A stretch of 17,819 nucleotides of DNA, from assembly GCA_023246565.1 (NCBI GenBank), contig JAHFIE010000018.1:1-17819 (forward strand), written 5' to 3'. The position numbers and the translations under genes were made by a program. Source of the DNA: Candidatus Magasanikiibacteriota bacterium. Lineage in GTDB: Bacteria > Patescibacteriota > Patescibacteriia > Magasanikbacterales > UBA922. Positions 7,804-14,231 of the stretch are shown here, one piece after another (position 1 is the stretch's first letter; every line of letters starts with the position of its first letter). The notes below the pieces were generated by a model. The model searched no databases and was not told the DNA's origin. It saw only the letters and a program-made list of their open reading frames with translations.

Positions 7804-7894
7804 GGTGCTGCTTCCTTTCCCGGGCAATTCCCGGATACCATCTGATGACAGCAACCCATGTCACTCCCATCATTGCGTTATCCAAGAACTGCAG

Positions 7895-7923
7895 AGTATA
7901 GCATAAAAAACAGCAATTGTCAA
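7895..7923 (-). promoter_or_regulatory. Consensus promoter for the small G+C-rich gene
   Basis: On the minus strand TTGACA (7923-7918), an exact 17-base spacer and TATACT (7900-7895) form one of the best promoters in the window. The transcript would carry an 80-90-base leader containing a CCGGG/CCCGG hairpin just upstream of the Shine-Dalgarno, which could influence translation. Confidence 0.82.
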
Positions 7924-7938
7924 GAGAAACTGAGGTAA

Positions 7939-7967
7939 TTGACACAGAAATTGCTTTCTTATATGCT
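7939..7967 (+). promoter_or_regulatory. Promoter of the swivel-protein operon
   Basis: TTGACA (7939-7944), a 17-base spacer and TATGCT (7962-7967) precede gene A. The leader would be about 20 bases of A/T with no Shine-Dalgarno. It is divergent from the promoter of the small minus-strand gene, with the two -35 boxes 15 bases apart. Confidence 0.75.
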
Positions 7968-7993
7968 AAATTAAGCCAAAATATAAAATTTAT

Positions 7994-9523
7994 ATGAAAT
8001 ATGATGAGCTCATCTGGGAAGTTATAGGAGTTGACTACAACTCTCCATTTTTTAGAAATAATCTTTGGACGCATTCTTTTTTTGTTCAAGCAGAACTATT
8101 TGGTGCACCTCGTGCTGTGCTTGGTATTATCTGTCGGAACAACAACATTGAATATATTACTGATCGAGCAAGCTGGAAAACATTTCATGAAACACTCCGT
8201 GCAAGAGTTGAATCCAATCCGCAGACATTGTATGACTTGCTGTCCCAAACAGAGGAACACTGCCGTACTATGAACCATTGGACAGAAAAGAATATTTTTA
8301 CTGTCGATCTTACGAATCTATCAAACGATGAACTTACAAAGCTTTTGACTGAATGTATACCCCAACAGGAAAAAGCATACGCGCTTGGTACGGCCCTGGT
8401 CCTCCTTGATTTTGATTCTTTTTCTTTTATTGAAGGGAATTTAAAAGATTACCTTCAAAAGAATGTCGGTCAAGAAAACTATGCTGAATATTTTAGTACC
8501 TTTACTGCGCCACCTCATTTTTCATTTGCGCAGGAACAAGAACTCGAGCTTCTTAAAGTAATGGAACAATATAATTCTGTTTCTGGTTGGAAGGAGGGTG
8601 TACTGAATGGAACCGTATCAGAAATTAAAAGCAATTATCCCGACTTTTATTCTGATCTTGAAAAGCATACACAAAAATATTGTTGGGTATACTATGTTTA
8701 TATGGGTCCTGCTTTTAACCTTGATCAGTTTTTGGATTTTATTCGTGATTATCTTCGTAAACATATCAACCCATCTGAAAAGATTGCCGAGATATATACT
8801 AATGCCGCAAAAATCAAGCAAAAGAAAATAGAGTACCTTGGTGTACTTAAACCAACCGAATTTGATCGAGCTATTTTGGAACTGGCTGGTTTAATTGTGT
8901 GGTCAAAACCCCGACGAAAGGATTACCAGAGTAAATCATATTACCACATAGAAAAATTATTACGTGAGATTGCTCGACGTTTGACACTAACTCTGGATCA
9001 GGCACGATCTGCACCCTACGATATTTTAATTAATGGTTTATCAGGGTATGAAATTGATGTACACACAATGAATGATATAAAGTCCTTTCATGTATGTATT
9101 CCTAGCGATGATGGTAAAGTCATTACCCTTGTAGGTAATGAAGCTCAAAAATTTAGTGAAAGCATACAAAGAAAAAATAATTCTCAAAATTATGAAAATA
9201 TTCGAGAATTACAAGGAACGATTGCCTGTCCTGGCATAGTCACTGGCACGGTTAAAATCGTCAATACTCCAACCGATATGACAAAGATGGAGTATGGTGA
9301 TATCCTCATTTCCACCGCGACAACACCGAGTATTGTGGCTGCCATGAAGAAAGCTTCCGCAATCGTAACTGACGAAGGCGGTCTAACGTGTCATGCATCA
9401 ATTGTCTCACGTGAACTTAATATCCCGTGTGTTGTGGGAACAAAATGCGCGACAAAAGTATTTAAAGATGGTGATACGGTTGAAGTAAATACTGAAAAGG
9501 GAATAATTAAAAAAGTTTCATAA
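7994..9523 (+). CDS. Standalone phosphohistidine-swivel protein A (PEP-utilising mobile domain)
   Basis: This is a 509-residue protein. The last ~105 residues are a PEP-utilising enzyme 'mobile' (swivel) domain: LQGTIACPGIVTGTVKIV, DILISTATTPSIVAAMKKASAIVTDEGG, then the active-site GGLTCHASIVSREL. His467 is the expected phospho-acceptor, followed by IPCVVGTKCAT and KDGDTVEVNTEKG. The preceding ~400 residues are predicted mostly helical and not recognised; a stretch with LLREIARRLTLTLDQAR resembles the equivalent part of protein B. ATP-grasp and PEP-binding TIM-barrel domains are both absent, so it cannot by itself be PEP synthase or PPDK. Inference: it accepts phosphate from a separate ATP-grasp protein and passes it to a substrate bound by the helical region, as in rifampin phosphotransferase. 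First gene of a three-gene operon, 4 bases before B. Confidence 0.85.
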   Translation: MKYDELIWEVIGVDYNSPFFRNNLWTHSFFVQAELFGAPRAVLGIICRNNNIEYITDRASWKTFHETLRARVESNPQTLYDLLSQTEEHCRTMNHWTEKNIFTVDLTNLSNDELTKLLTECIPQQEKAYALGTALVLLDFDSFSFIEGNLKDYLQKNVGQENYAEYFSTFTAPPHFSFAQEQELELLKVMEQYNSVSGWKEGVLNGTVSEIKSNYPDFYSDLEKHTQKYCWVYYVYMGPAFNLDQFLDFIRDYLRKHINPSEKIAEIYTNAAKIKQKKIEYLGVLKPTEFDRAILELAGLIVWSKPRRKDYQSKSYYHIEKLLREIARRLTLTLDQARSAPYDILINGLSGYEIDVHTMNDIKSFHVCIPSDDGKVITLVGNEAQKFSESIQRKNNSQNYENIRELQGTIACPGIVTGTVKIVNTPTDMTKMEYGDILISTATTPSIVAAMKKASAIVTDEGGLTCHASIVSRELNIPCVVGTKCATKVFKDGDTVEVNTEKGIIKKVS

Positions 9524-9527
9524 TACT

Positions 9528-11060
9528 ATGCTTGACCAATTTTATCAAAAAGATCCTTGGTTGCTTGGCGAAGATATTCCCAATGCGGATTTATTTTTTT
9601 CCAATGTTTGGTTAAAGACCTTTGTTACCACATCAGGTATAACTACAGGCCGGGCATATCAAAGAATCCTCTGTCGTTACGAAGGCTATCATTTGTGGTT
9701 TTATTTTGGTGAAAAAGATGGAAATGATGTTGGTGAACACATTGCCCAACGCATTATTGATGAACCAGGATATGCGCGTTTGGTAAACGAAAATATTATT
9801 TGCACAGCTGATGTATTACGCGAGTTTTGCGAAACAATTCCTCAAGAAAATTTAGGATCATTGACTGACGAGGAATTGTGGAATATCTATGAAACGCACC
9901 AAACATTGCATAGTGAATATTATACATGGTGTTGGATTCCTGTTGCTGCTGATATGTTTCATAACAATGTAACCAAGCGACTGAAGGAATATCTGCGCAG
10001 AAAAGATATACCTGAACAAGATATTAATAAAACCCTTATCATACTCACCCAACCAATAGAAAAATCTCTTATTTTTATTGAGCAAGAGGAATTATTAAAA
10101 ATTGCCATCAGCTTCAATGACGATAATGAAGCTCATCATATATTGGAAACAGTATCTGTGGCAGAGGTTTATGATCAACTACCAAAAATCTTTCAGGATC
10201 GAATTCAAGCACATCATGCAAAATATTATTATACAAAACATCTTTGGGTTAGTGGTGAATATACCATTGAAGATTATATTCTGCAGCTTAAGGAAATCTT
10301 TGCAACGGGAATTTCTCCAAAAGAGATTTTACAGAAGCAGTATGCTGAATTTGAACGTACTCGAATTGAGCGAGAAAAAGCCCTCGAGCTATATAATGTT
10401 CAAGGTCAATGGAAAGAAGTATGCAAGGCTTTTGGTGATTTCATGATAACAAAAATTTATCGTCGGTACGCACAGCTTCTGGCAGTTCACCACATGTCAG
10501 CAATTTTAAAAGAAATTGCGAAGAGAAAATTTTTAACAGAAAAACAAGTACGATTCGCTCTTCCCCATGAAATGAAGAAAATACTCCTTGAAAATAAAGA
10601 AATGGGTAATGTACTCCAAAAACGTACACGTCGTTGTGTGTGGTACAGTGATAGGGATAATGATGTTATATGGGTGGACAATGATGCAGACAAAATATTT
10701 TCTGAATTTGAAAAACAAGAGAATGCCGAGGGTATCACTGAACTCTGTGGTGAAACAGGTTGTGTTGGCTATGCAAAGGGACAAGTAAAAATTATTATTC
10801 GAGCAGAGGACATGAATAAGATGAATCAGGGTGATATTCTGGTTTCTATAGCCACTGATCCAGACATTGTCCCAGCTATGAAAAAAGCAGCTGCGATTAT
10901 AACTGAACAAGGCGGAATAACGTCTCATGCGGCAATTGTATCTCGTGAACTCGGCATTCCCTGTGTTATTGGCACGAAAATCGCTACCAAAGTACTGAAA
11001 GATGGGGATATAGTCGAGGTTGACGCGTACCAAGGTATTGTTACCCTTCATAATAAATAA
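9528..11060 (+). CDS. Standalone phosphohistidine-swivel protein B
   Basis: At 510 residues, this has the same layout as A. The ~400-residue N-terminal region is helical and aromatic-rich; near its start DPWLLGEDIPNADLFFSNVWLKTF resembles A's NSPFFRNNLWTHSFF. The C-terminal swivel domain is GETGCVGYAKGQVKII, DILVSIATDPDIVPAMKKAAAII, GGITSHAAIVSRELGIPCVIGTKIAT and KDGDIVEVDAYQG. The catalytic His is again residue 467, which implies conserved spacing despite strong divergence in the N-terminal half. The swivel motif is the closest of the three to the PEP synthase/PPDK consensus. No ATP-grasp or TIM-barrel domain is present. A and B look like ancient paralogues with different acceptor specificities. 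Four bases separate A's stop from B's ATG, so co-translation is likely; no Shine-Dalgarno. Confidence 0.85.
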   Translation: MLDQFYQKDPWLLGEDIPNADLFFSNVWLKTFVTTSGITTGRAYQRILCRYEGYHLWFYFGEKDGNDVGEHIAQRIIDEPGYARLVNENIICTADVLREFCETIPQENLGSLTDEELWNIYETHQTLHSEYYTWCWIPVAADMFHNNVTKRLKEYLRRKDIPEQDINKTLIILTQPIEKSLIFIEQEELLKIAISFNDDNEAHHILETVSVAEVYDQLPKIFQDRIQAHHAKYYYTKHLWVSGEYTIEDYILQLKEIFATGISPKEILQKQYAEFERTRIEREKALELYNVQGQWKEVCKAFGDFMITKIYRRYAQLLAVHHMSAILKEIAKRKFLTEKQVRFALPHEMKKILLENKEMGNVLQKRTRRCVWYSDRDNDVIWVDNDADKIFSEFEKQENAEGITELCGETGCVGYAKGQVKIIIRAEDMNKMNQGDILVSIATDPDIVPAMKKAAAIITEQGGITSHAAIVSRELGIPCVIGTKIATKVLKDGDIVEVDAYQGIVTLHNK

Positions 11061-11069
11061 GACACTTTT

Positions 11070-12149
11070 ATGCAAAAACAATACGAACGACATCGTCGGG
11101 AATACACACTTGTTGGTATCTCAGCGGTTATTGATGCTATGGTTGGTAAAGTACTCTCTAATGTCTATGATGGTTCATTTGAAGAAATGATATCTGTTGT
11201 ACAAAATGACGTGTATTGGCATTTTCAGGTTGATGGTGATCGCGAACGAGTAAGTAAATTATTTTTGGAAAAAGTAAATCGAGGGGAAATTAATTTTTCT
11301 TCTGAATATGAATTATTTGATAAGCAAGTGAGTGAATTTGAAGAAAAAGTTTTATTTTTACCAAAGGAAAATTATTCATTACAAACGTATCAAGATTTTT
11401 TTCATTATTATCAACTACTCATACCCATTGCCTATACAGGAATGGATTCTGCTGATTTTGTTTCGATATTGAGACCAGAGCTACAACAACCATACCTTGA
11501 TTGGGCTACACAGATTCGATTGCGTGGTGAAGTTATTTATAAGAATGGTGAAATGAAATTTATTCCAGAGTACACTGAATGGCTAGCCAGTGCTAAACTA
11601 ACTCGATATTCTGCTGAAGAACTTCGGTATCTAACGTGCCATGAGCTTTTGGGTTATTGTCAGTCGGGAATTGCACTACCAGAACCAGTCACGCTTCGTG
11701 CAAGAATTCAAAATCTTTTTTATCGTCAAGGTCCAGGTGATGAACAAGAATTACTCAACGGTGATGCTGCAGTTAAAAAGATTTCTGAACTTCACCTACT
11801 GGATTCACCAGAAGACACCATAACAGAACTGTCTGTACTTAAGGGTGTAACTGCATTCCCTGGGATTGTACAAGGTCGTGTTCGCATTATTCGAACACGA
11901 AATGACATGAATAGTTTTCTTGATAATGAAATTATTGTGTCAGGAATGACTGATCCGAGTTATTTGCCCATCATGAAACGTGCTTCAGCATTTGTAACCA
12001 ATGAGGGCGGAGTGCTCTGTCATGCTGCGATCGTTGCTCGAGAACTAAAGAAACCTTGTATTATTGCTACTAAGTTTGCAACCCATACTCTCAAGGATGG
12101 TGACCTAGTAGAAGTTAATGCAGATTTGGCGACAGTAACAAAATTATAA
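11070..12149 (+). CDS. Shorter phosphohistidine-swivel protein C
   Basis: This 359-residue protein ends in the same swivel domain: LKGVTAFPGIVQGRVRII, EIIVSGMTDPSYLPIMKRASAFVTNEGG, GGVLCHAAIVARELKKPCIIATKFAT, KDGDLVEVNADLATV. His318 is the expected phospho-site. The position two before the His, a regulatory Thr in PpsA and PPDK, is Leu here. The upstream ~250 residues are shorter than in A and B and lack their N-terminal segment. They include YSAEELRYLTCHELLGYCQSG, which resembles the linker helices seen before the swivel in related 'PEP-utilising' proteins. It is the last gene of the operon, 9 bases after B, and is followed by a hairpin terminator. It might be a third substrate-specific acceptor or a phosphate-relay or regulatory subunit. 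Confidence 0.83.
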   Translation: MQKQYERHRREYTLVGISAVIDAMVGKVLSNVYDGSFEEMISVVQNDVYWHFQVDGDRERVSKLFLEKVNRGEINFSSEYELFDKQVSEFEEKVLFLPKENYSLQTYQDFFHYYQLLIPIAYTGMDSADFVSILRPELQQPYLDWATQIRLRGEVIYKNGEMKFIPEYTEWLASAKLTRYSAEELRYLTCHELLGYCQSGIALPEPVTLRARIQNLFYRQGPGDEQELLNGDAAVKKISELHLLDSPEDTITELSVLKGVTAFPGIVQGRVRIIRTRNDMNSFLDNEIIVSGMTDPSYLPIMKRASAFVTNEGGVLCHAAIVARELKKPCIIATKFATHTLKDGDLVEVNADLATVTKL

Positions 12150-12152
12150 ACA

Positions 12153-12421
12153 AAAAACGACCCGACAGTACAAGACCATGGGTCGTTTTCCTTCCTCATT
12201 ATTCCTGAAAAGAAATACTTAGGGAGGGGGGAGACACAGACGTTGCGGCCCGTCTGTGCTCCGGTGGGTAAGAGGCATCCTGCCATCAGGCTCTTTGGGG
12301 TGTGAGAATTTTAAGGGGAGATTTTGCCGCAGAGGCGAGACCAGGCAACGTGCCCTGGTTGTAATTAAATGAAGAACATTTCATCACTTCATTACAACCG
12401 AGCACTATGACATCTGGACTG
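12153..12421 (-). ncRNA. Candidate structured RNA in a G+C-rich intergenic region
   Basis: The stretch 12190-12552 has no credible gene. From about 12220 to 12400 it is clearly richer in G+C than the flanking genes and packed with inverted repeats. These are CACAGACG/CGTCTGTG (12235-12242, 12251-12258) extended by GGAG/CTCC; AAGAG(GCAT)CCTG/CAGGCTCTT (12270-12295); ACCAGG/CCTGGT (12340-12359); and GGTTGTAAT/ATTACAACC (12357-12399). On the minus strand an extended -10 (TGTTATAAT, 12436-12428) precedes it and the bidirectional hairpin at 12154-12189 ends it with a T-run, which defines a possible ~270-base transcript. It does not show tmRNA, RNase P or 4.5S signatures that I can recognise. Strand is uncertain because the hairpins are strand-symmetric. 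Confidence 0.4.
12154..12189 (+). terminator. Bidirectional terminator after the swivel operon
   Basis: AAAACGACCC (12154-12163) and GGGTCGTTTT (12180-12189) form a perfect 10-bp stem with a 16-base loop, 4 bases after the stop of gene C. The plus strand ends in TTTTCC and the minus strand in TTTTTTG, so it should also stop transcripts from the intergenic region on its right. Confidence 0.85.
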
Positions 12422-12427
12422 CTTTTT

Positions 12428-12436
12428 ATTATAACA
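12428..12436 (-). promoter_or_regulatory. Extended -10 element for the candidate minus-strand RNA
   Basis: Minus-strand TGTTATAAT carries a perfect TATAAT preceded by TGN. The -35 position is poor, as expected if the extended -10 compensates. Transcription would start near 12421 and run into the hairpin-rich region. Confidence 0.4.
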
Positions 12437-12491
12437 AATAACACGAATGTTTGTTTGATATAACAACAAAGATTACCATAATTCCTTGCTT

Positions 12492-12520
12492 TTGTCAAGG
12501 ATTCATGATAAACTTATCAT
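12492..12520 (+). promoter_or_regulatory. Promoter of the ATP-grasp/HD operon
   Basis: TTGTCA (12492-12497), a 17-base spacer and TATCAT (12515-12520) give a good sigma-70-type match. An alternative -10, TATATT (12531-12536), lies closer to the ATG at 12553 but has no clear -35. The leader would be about 25 bases, A/T-rich and without a Shine-Dalgarno. Confidence 0.65.
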
Positions 12521-12524
12521 GAAT
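12501..12524. promoter_or_regulatory. Perfect palindrome over the -10 box: candidate operator
   Basis: Two 11-bp arms, ATTCATGATAA (12501-12511) and TTATCATGAAT (12514-12524), are perfect inverted repeats separated by AC. They fill most of the spacer and cover the -10 hexamer of the ATP-grasp promoter, the classic place for a dimeric repressor to block RNA polymerase. There is no T-run downstream, so a terminator is unlikely. Confidence 0.55.
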
Positions 12525-12552
12525 TTGGCTTATATTAGCTTATTTTATTCCT

Positions 12553-13551
12553 ATGGCTTTTCTACTTTTTTTTAAAGATATCAACAAGGAGAGTGTTGCT
12601 GAAGCAGGTGGCAAAGGAGCGTCGCTCGGAGAAATGACGAATGCTTCAATTTCAGTACCGCCAGGATTTGTAGTTTTAGCAAGCGCGTTTGATCGTTTTA
12701 TAGAAGAATCACGGCTTAAAGAAGAAATTACTGCTCGGCTTGCCAGTGTTAATCCAAATGATATGGCGAGTGTTGAACGAGCCAGTCGTATGCTTCGTGA
12801 TGTTATACAGAGCACGCCCATGCCGGAAGACCTAACTAAGGAAATTGTCACAGCATATACGCAATTGGATGCAGAATATGTTGCAGTACGATCCAGTGCA
12901 ACAGCTGAGGACTCATCAAGTGCTAGTTGGGCAGGAGAATTGGAGACCTATTTAAATACTACGCATGAAAATCTAATCGAACGAGTGCGACAATGCTGGT
13001 CATCACTATTTACGCCCCGTGCAATTTTCTATCGTCATGAAAAAGGATTGATTGATGCTCATGTATCCGTAGCTGTCGTTGTGCAAACCATGGTTCAATC
13101 TGAAATTTCAGGTATAGCTTTTACTGTCCATCCCGTAACTGAAGACCGTAATCAAATGATTATTGAAGCAGCTTACGGGCTCGGTGAAGCCATTGTTGGT
13201 GGCTTGGTAACGCCGGACAGTTATGTTGTTAATAAAAAAGAAATGAGTTTAATTGATGTGAGTATTGGAGAACAAACACGAAAACTGACTCGAGCAAAAT
13301 TAAAGGATCAGGTACCAGCCATCCAAAATCAAGCAACGAACATGAGCGAAGAGGCGAGTGGTTCGAATGAATGGATTAATCTTGGTTCAGAGGGTAGTAA
13401 ACAAAAATTAACCGGTCAACAAATTATTACTCTAGCAGCATTGTGTAAAAAAATTGAAGACCATTATGGTTTTCCCTGTGATATTGAATGGGCTTATGCC
13501 AATAACCAGTTCTATATTACGCAAAGTCGACCGATTACAACGCTCAAATAG
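12553..13551 (+). CDS. Standalone PEP-synthase-type ATP-grasp protein D
   Basis: This 332-residue protein corresponds to only the N-terminal nucleotide-binding domain of PEP synthase/PPDK/rifampin phosphotransferase. Motifs in order: AGGKGASLGEM (residues ~17-27), VPPGFVVLASAFDRFI, VRSSATAEDSSSASWAGELETYLN (usual form ASFAGQ.DT.LN, so Trp and Glu here are variants), GIAFTVHPVTEDRNQMIIEAAYGLGEAIVGGLVTPDSYV, and the metal/ATP-binding DIEWAY with QSRPITTL at the very end. Full-length enzymes continue into a linker, swivel and acceptor domains; this one stops exactly at the domain boundary, so it looks like a genuine split protein rather than a truncation. It lacks the His swivel, so it must phosphorylate a partner. 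Proteins A-C encoded just upstream are the obvious candidates. It has its own promoter and is followed 3 bases later by the HD gene. Confidence 0.9.
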   Translation: MAFLLFFKDINKESVAEAGGKGASLGEMTNASISVPPGFVVLASAFDRFIEESRLKEEITARLASVNPNDMASVERASRMLRDVIQSTPMPEDLTKEIVTAYTQLDAEYVAVRSSATAEDSSSASWAGELETYLNTTHENLIERVRQCWSSLFTPRAIFYRHEKGLIDAHVSVAVVVQTMVQSEISGIAFTVHPVTEDRNQMIIEAAYGLGEAIVGGLVTPDSYVVNKKEMSLIDVSIGEQTRKLTRAKLKDQVPAIQNQATNMSEEASGSNEWINLGSEGSKQKLTGQQIITLAALCKKIEDHYGFPCDIEWAYANNQFYITQSRPITTLK

Positions 13552-13554
13552 AAT

Positions 13555-14187
13555 ATGTATACCAGTCAGGAACAAGAAATTATAGATCATGCGAAAGAAA
13601 AAGTTGGAAAACTTTTTGAGGATTATCCAGTTCTTTCTCATGGATTTAAACATGCCGATGCAGTAGCTGTTTGGAGTAAAAAAATTGCTGTCAAAGAAAA
13701 AGCACGAAGTATCTTTTTGTGTGAGCTTTCCGGTTATGTGCATGATATCGGTCGCGCTGCTGAATTTTATGACATTGGTTTGGCAAAAAAACAAGCCAAG
13801 AGTACGCATCATGAACTATCATATCAAGTATTACAGACATGGTTTCAATCGGATAAAATTCTTCAAAAAATACCAAAAAAACAACAAAAAGAACTTCTTT
13901 ACGCTGTACGGTATCATTGGAATGATCAAGCAAATCATTTTGATACTGCTTGGATCCTGCGTGACGCAGATAAACTTGATTTGTTTGGTAAGCAAGGATT
14001 ACAACGCCACCAAGAATATTATGCTTATGATATTGATGGATTAAATCGTAGTTTACGTTTTGCCTTTGCTTCGTATTATTGGGTTGCAACCAAAACAGCA
14101 CGCCAGATAATTAAAAAACAAAAACTCATGGAACCCATTGAAATTTTTTATAAAAAATTTTTGAATAAACAAATTAAATCATCCTGA
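13555..14187 (+). CDS. HD-domain phosphohydrolase
   Basis: This 210-residue soluble protein has an HD-superfamily metal site: His33 (HGFKHADAV), the His63-Asp64 pair in SGYVHDIGRAA, HHELSY at 85-90, RYHWND at 119-124, and the distal Asp in RDADKLD (137-141). That is the H...HD...H...H...D pattern of HD metal-dependent phosphohydrolases. Substrate is unknown; members act on nucleotides, cyclic dinucleotides or other phosphate esters. Its ATG is 3 bases after the stop of the ATP-grasp gene, so the two are almost certainly co-expressed. This suggests it may hydrolyse or recycle a phosphorylated product or by-product (AMP, phosphorylated acceptor) of the swivel system, though that is inference. 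The Lys-rich C-terminus ends shortly before the promoter of a small RNA. Confidence 0.85.
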   Translation: MYTSQEQEIIDHAKEKVGKLFEDYPVLSHGFKHADAVAVWSKKIAVKEKARSIFLCELSGYVHDIGRAAEFYDIGLAKKQAKSTHHELSYQVLQTWFQSDKILQKIPKKQQKELLYAVRYHWNDQANHFDTAWILRDADKLDLFGKQGLQRHQEYYAYDIDGLNRSLRFAFASYYWVATKTARQIIKKQKLMEPIEIFYKKFLNKQIKSS

Positions 14188-14197
14188 TACCTTATTC

Positions 14198-14226
14198 TTG
14201 ACAAGTACCAAATGTATAATTATACT
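14198..14226 (+). promoter_or_regulatory. Consensus promoter of a small RNA
   Basis: TTGACA (14198-14203), an exact 17-base spacer and TATACT (14221-14226) form a near-perfect sigma-70 promoter only ten bases after the HD gene's stop. Transcription would start around 14232, inside a structured, non-coding, G+C-rich region. Confidence 0.85.
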
Positions 14227-14231
14227 CATGG

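Noticed and set aside
7423..7845. 140-residue open frame on the plus strand overlapping the small G+C-rich gene
   Set aside because: It has no promoter or ribosome site and lies opposite a frame that has a consensus promoter, Shine-Dalgarno and terminator. G+C-rich sequence often leaves the opposite strand open.
10533..11093. 186-residue open frame antisense to gene B and the start of C
   Set aside because: The plus strand here encodes a clear swivel domain. The antisense product is Phe/Ile/Thr-rich with no recognisable motif.
7994..12149. Recent tandem duplication of genes A, B and C
   Set aside because: The swivel domains are similar in protein sequence, but no extended nucleotide identity is seen and the N-terminal halves differ greatly. 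The duplication, if any, is ancient.
12020..12498. Two minus-strand open frames (12020-12286 and 12286-12498) across the intergenic region
   Set aside because: They cross the terminator, the strong hairpins and the end of gene C, show no motif, and have no ribosome site. A structured RNA fits the region better.
7994..13551. A broken (pseudogenised) ppsA gene
   Set aside because: All four proteins end at domain boundaries, have intact active-site motifs and distinct starts, and there are three swivel copies. No remnant of a TIM-barrel domain is present, so decay of one ppsA gene does not explain the layout.
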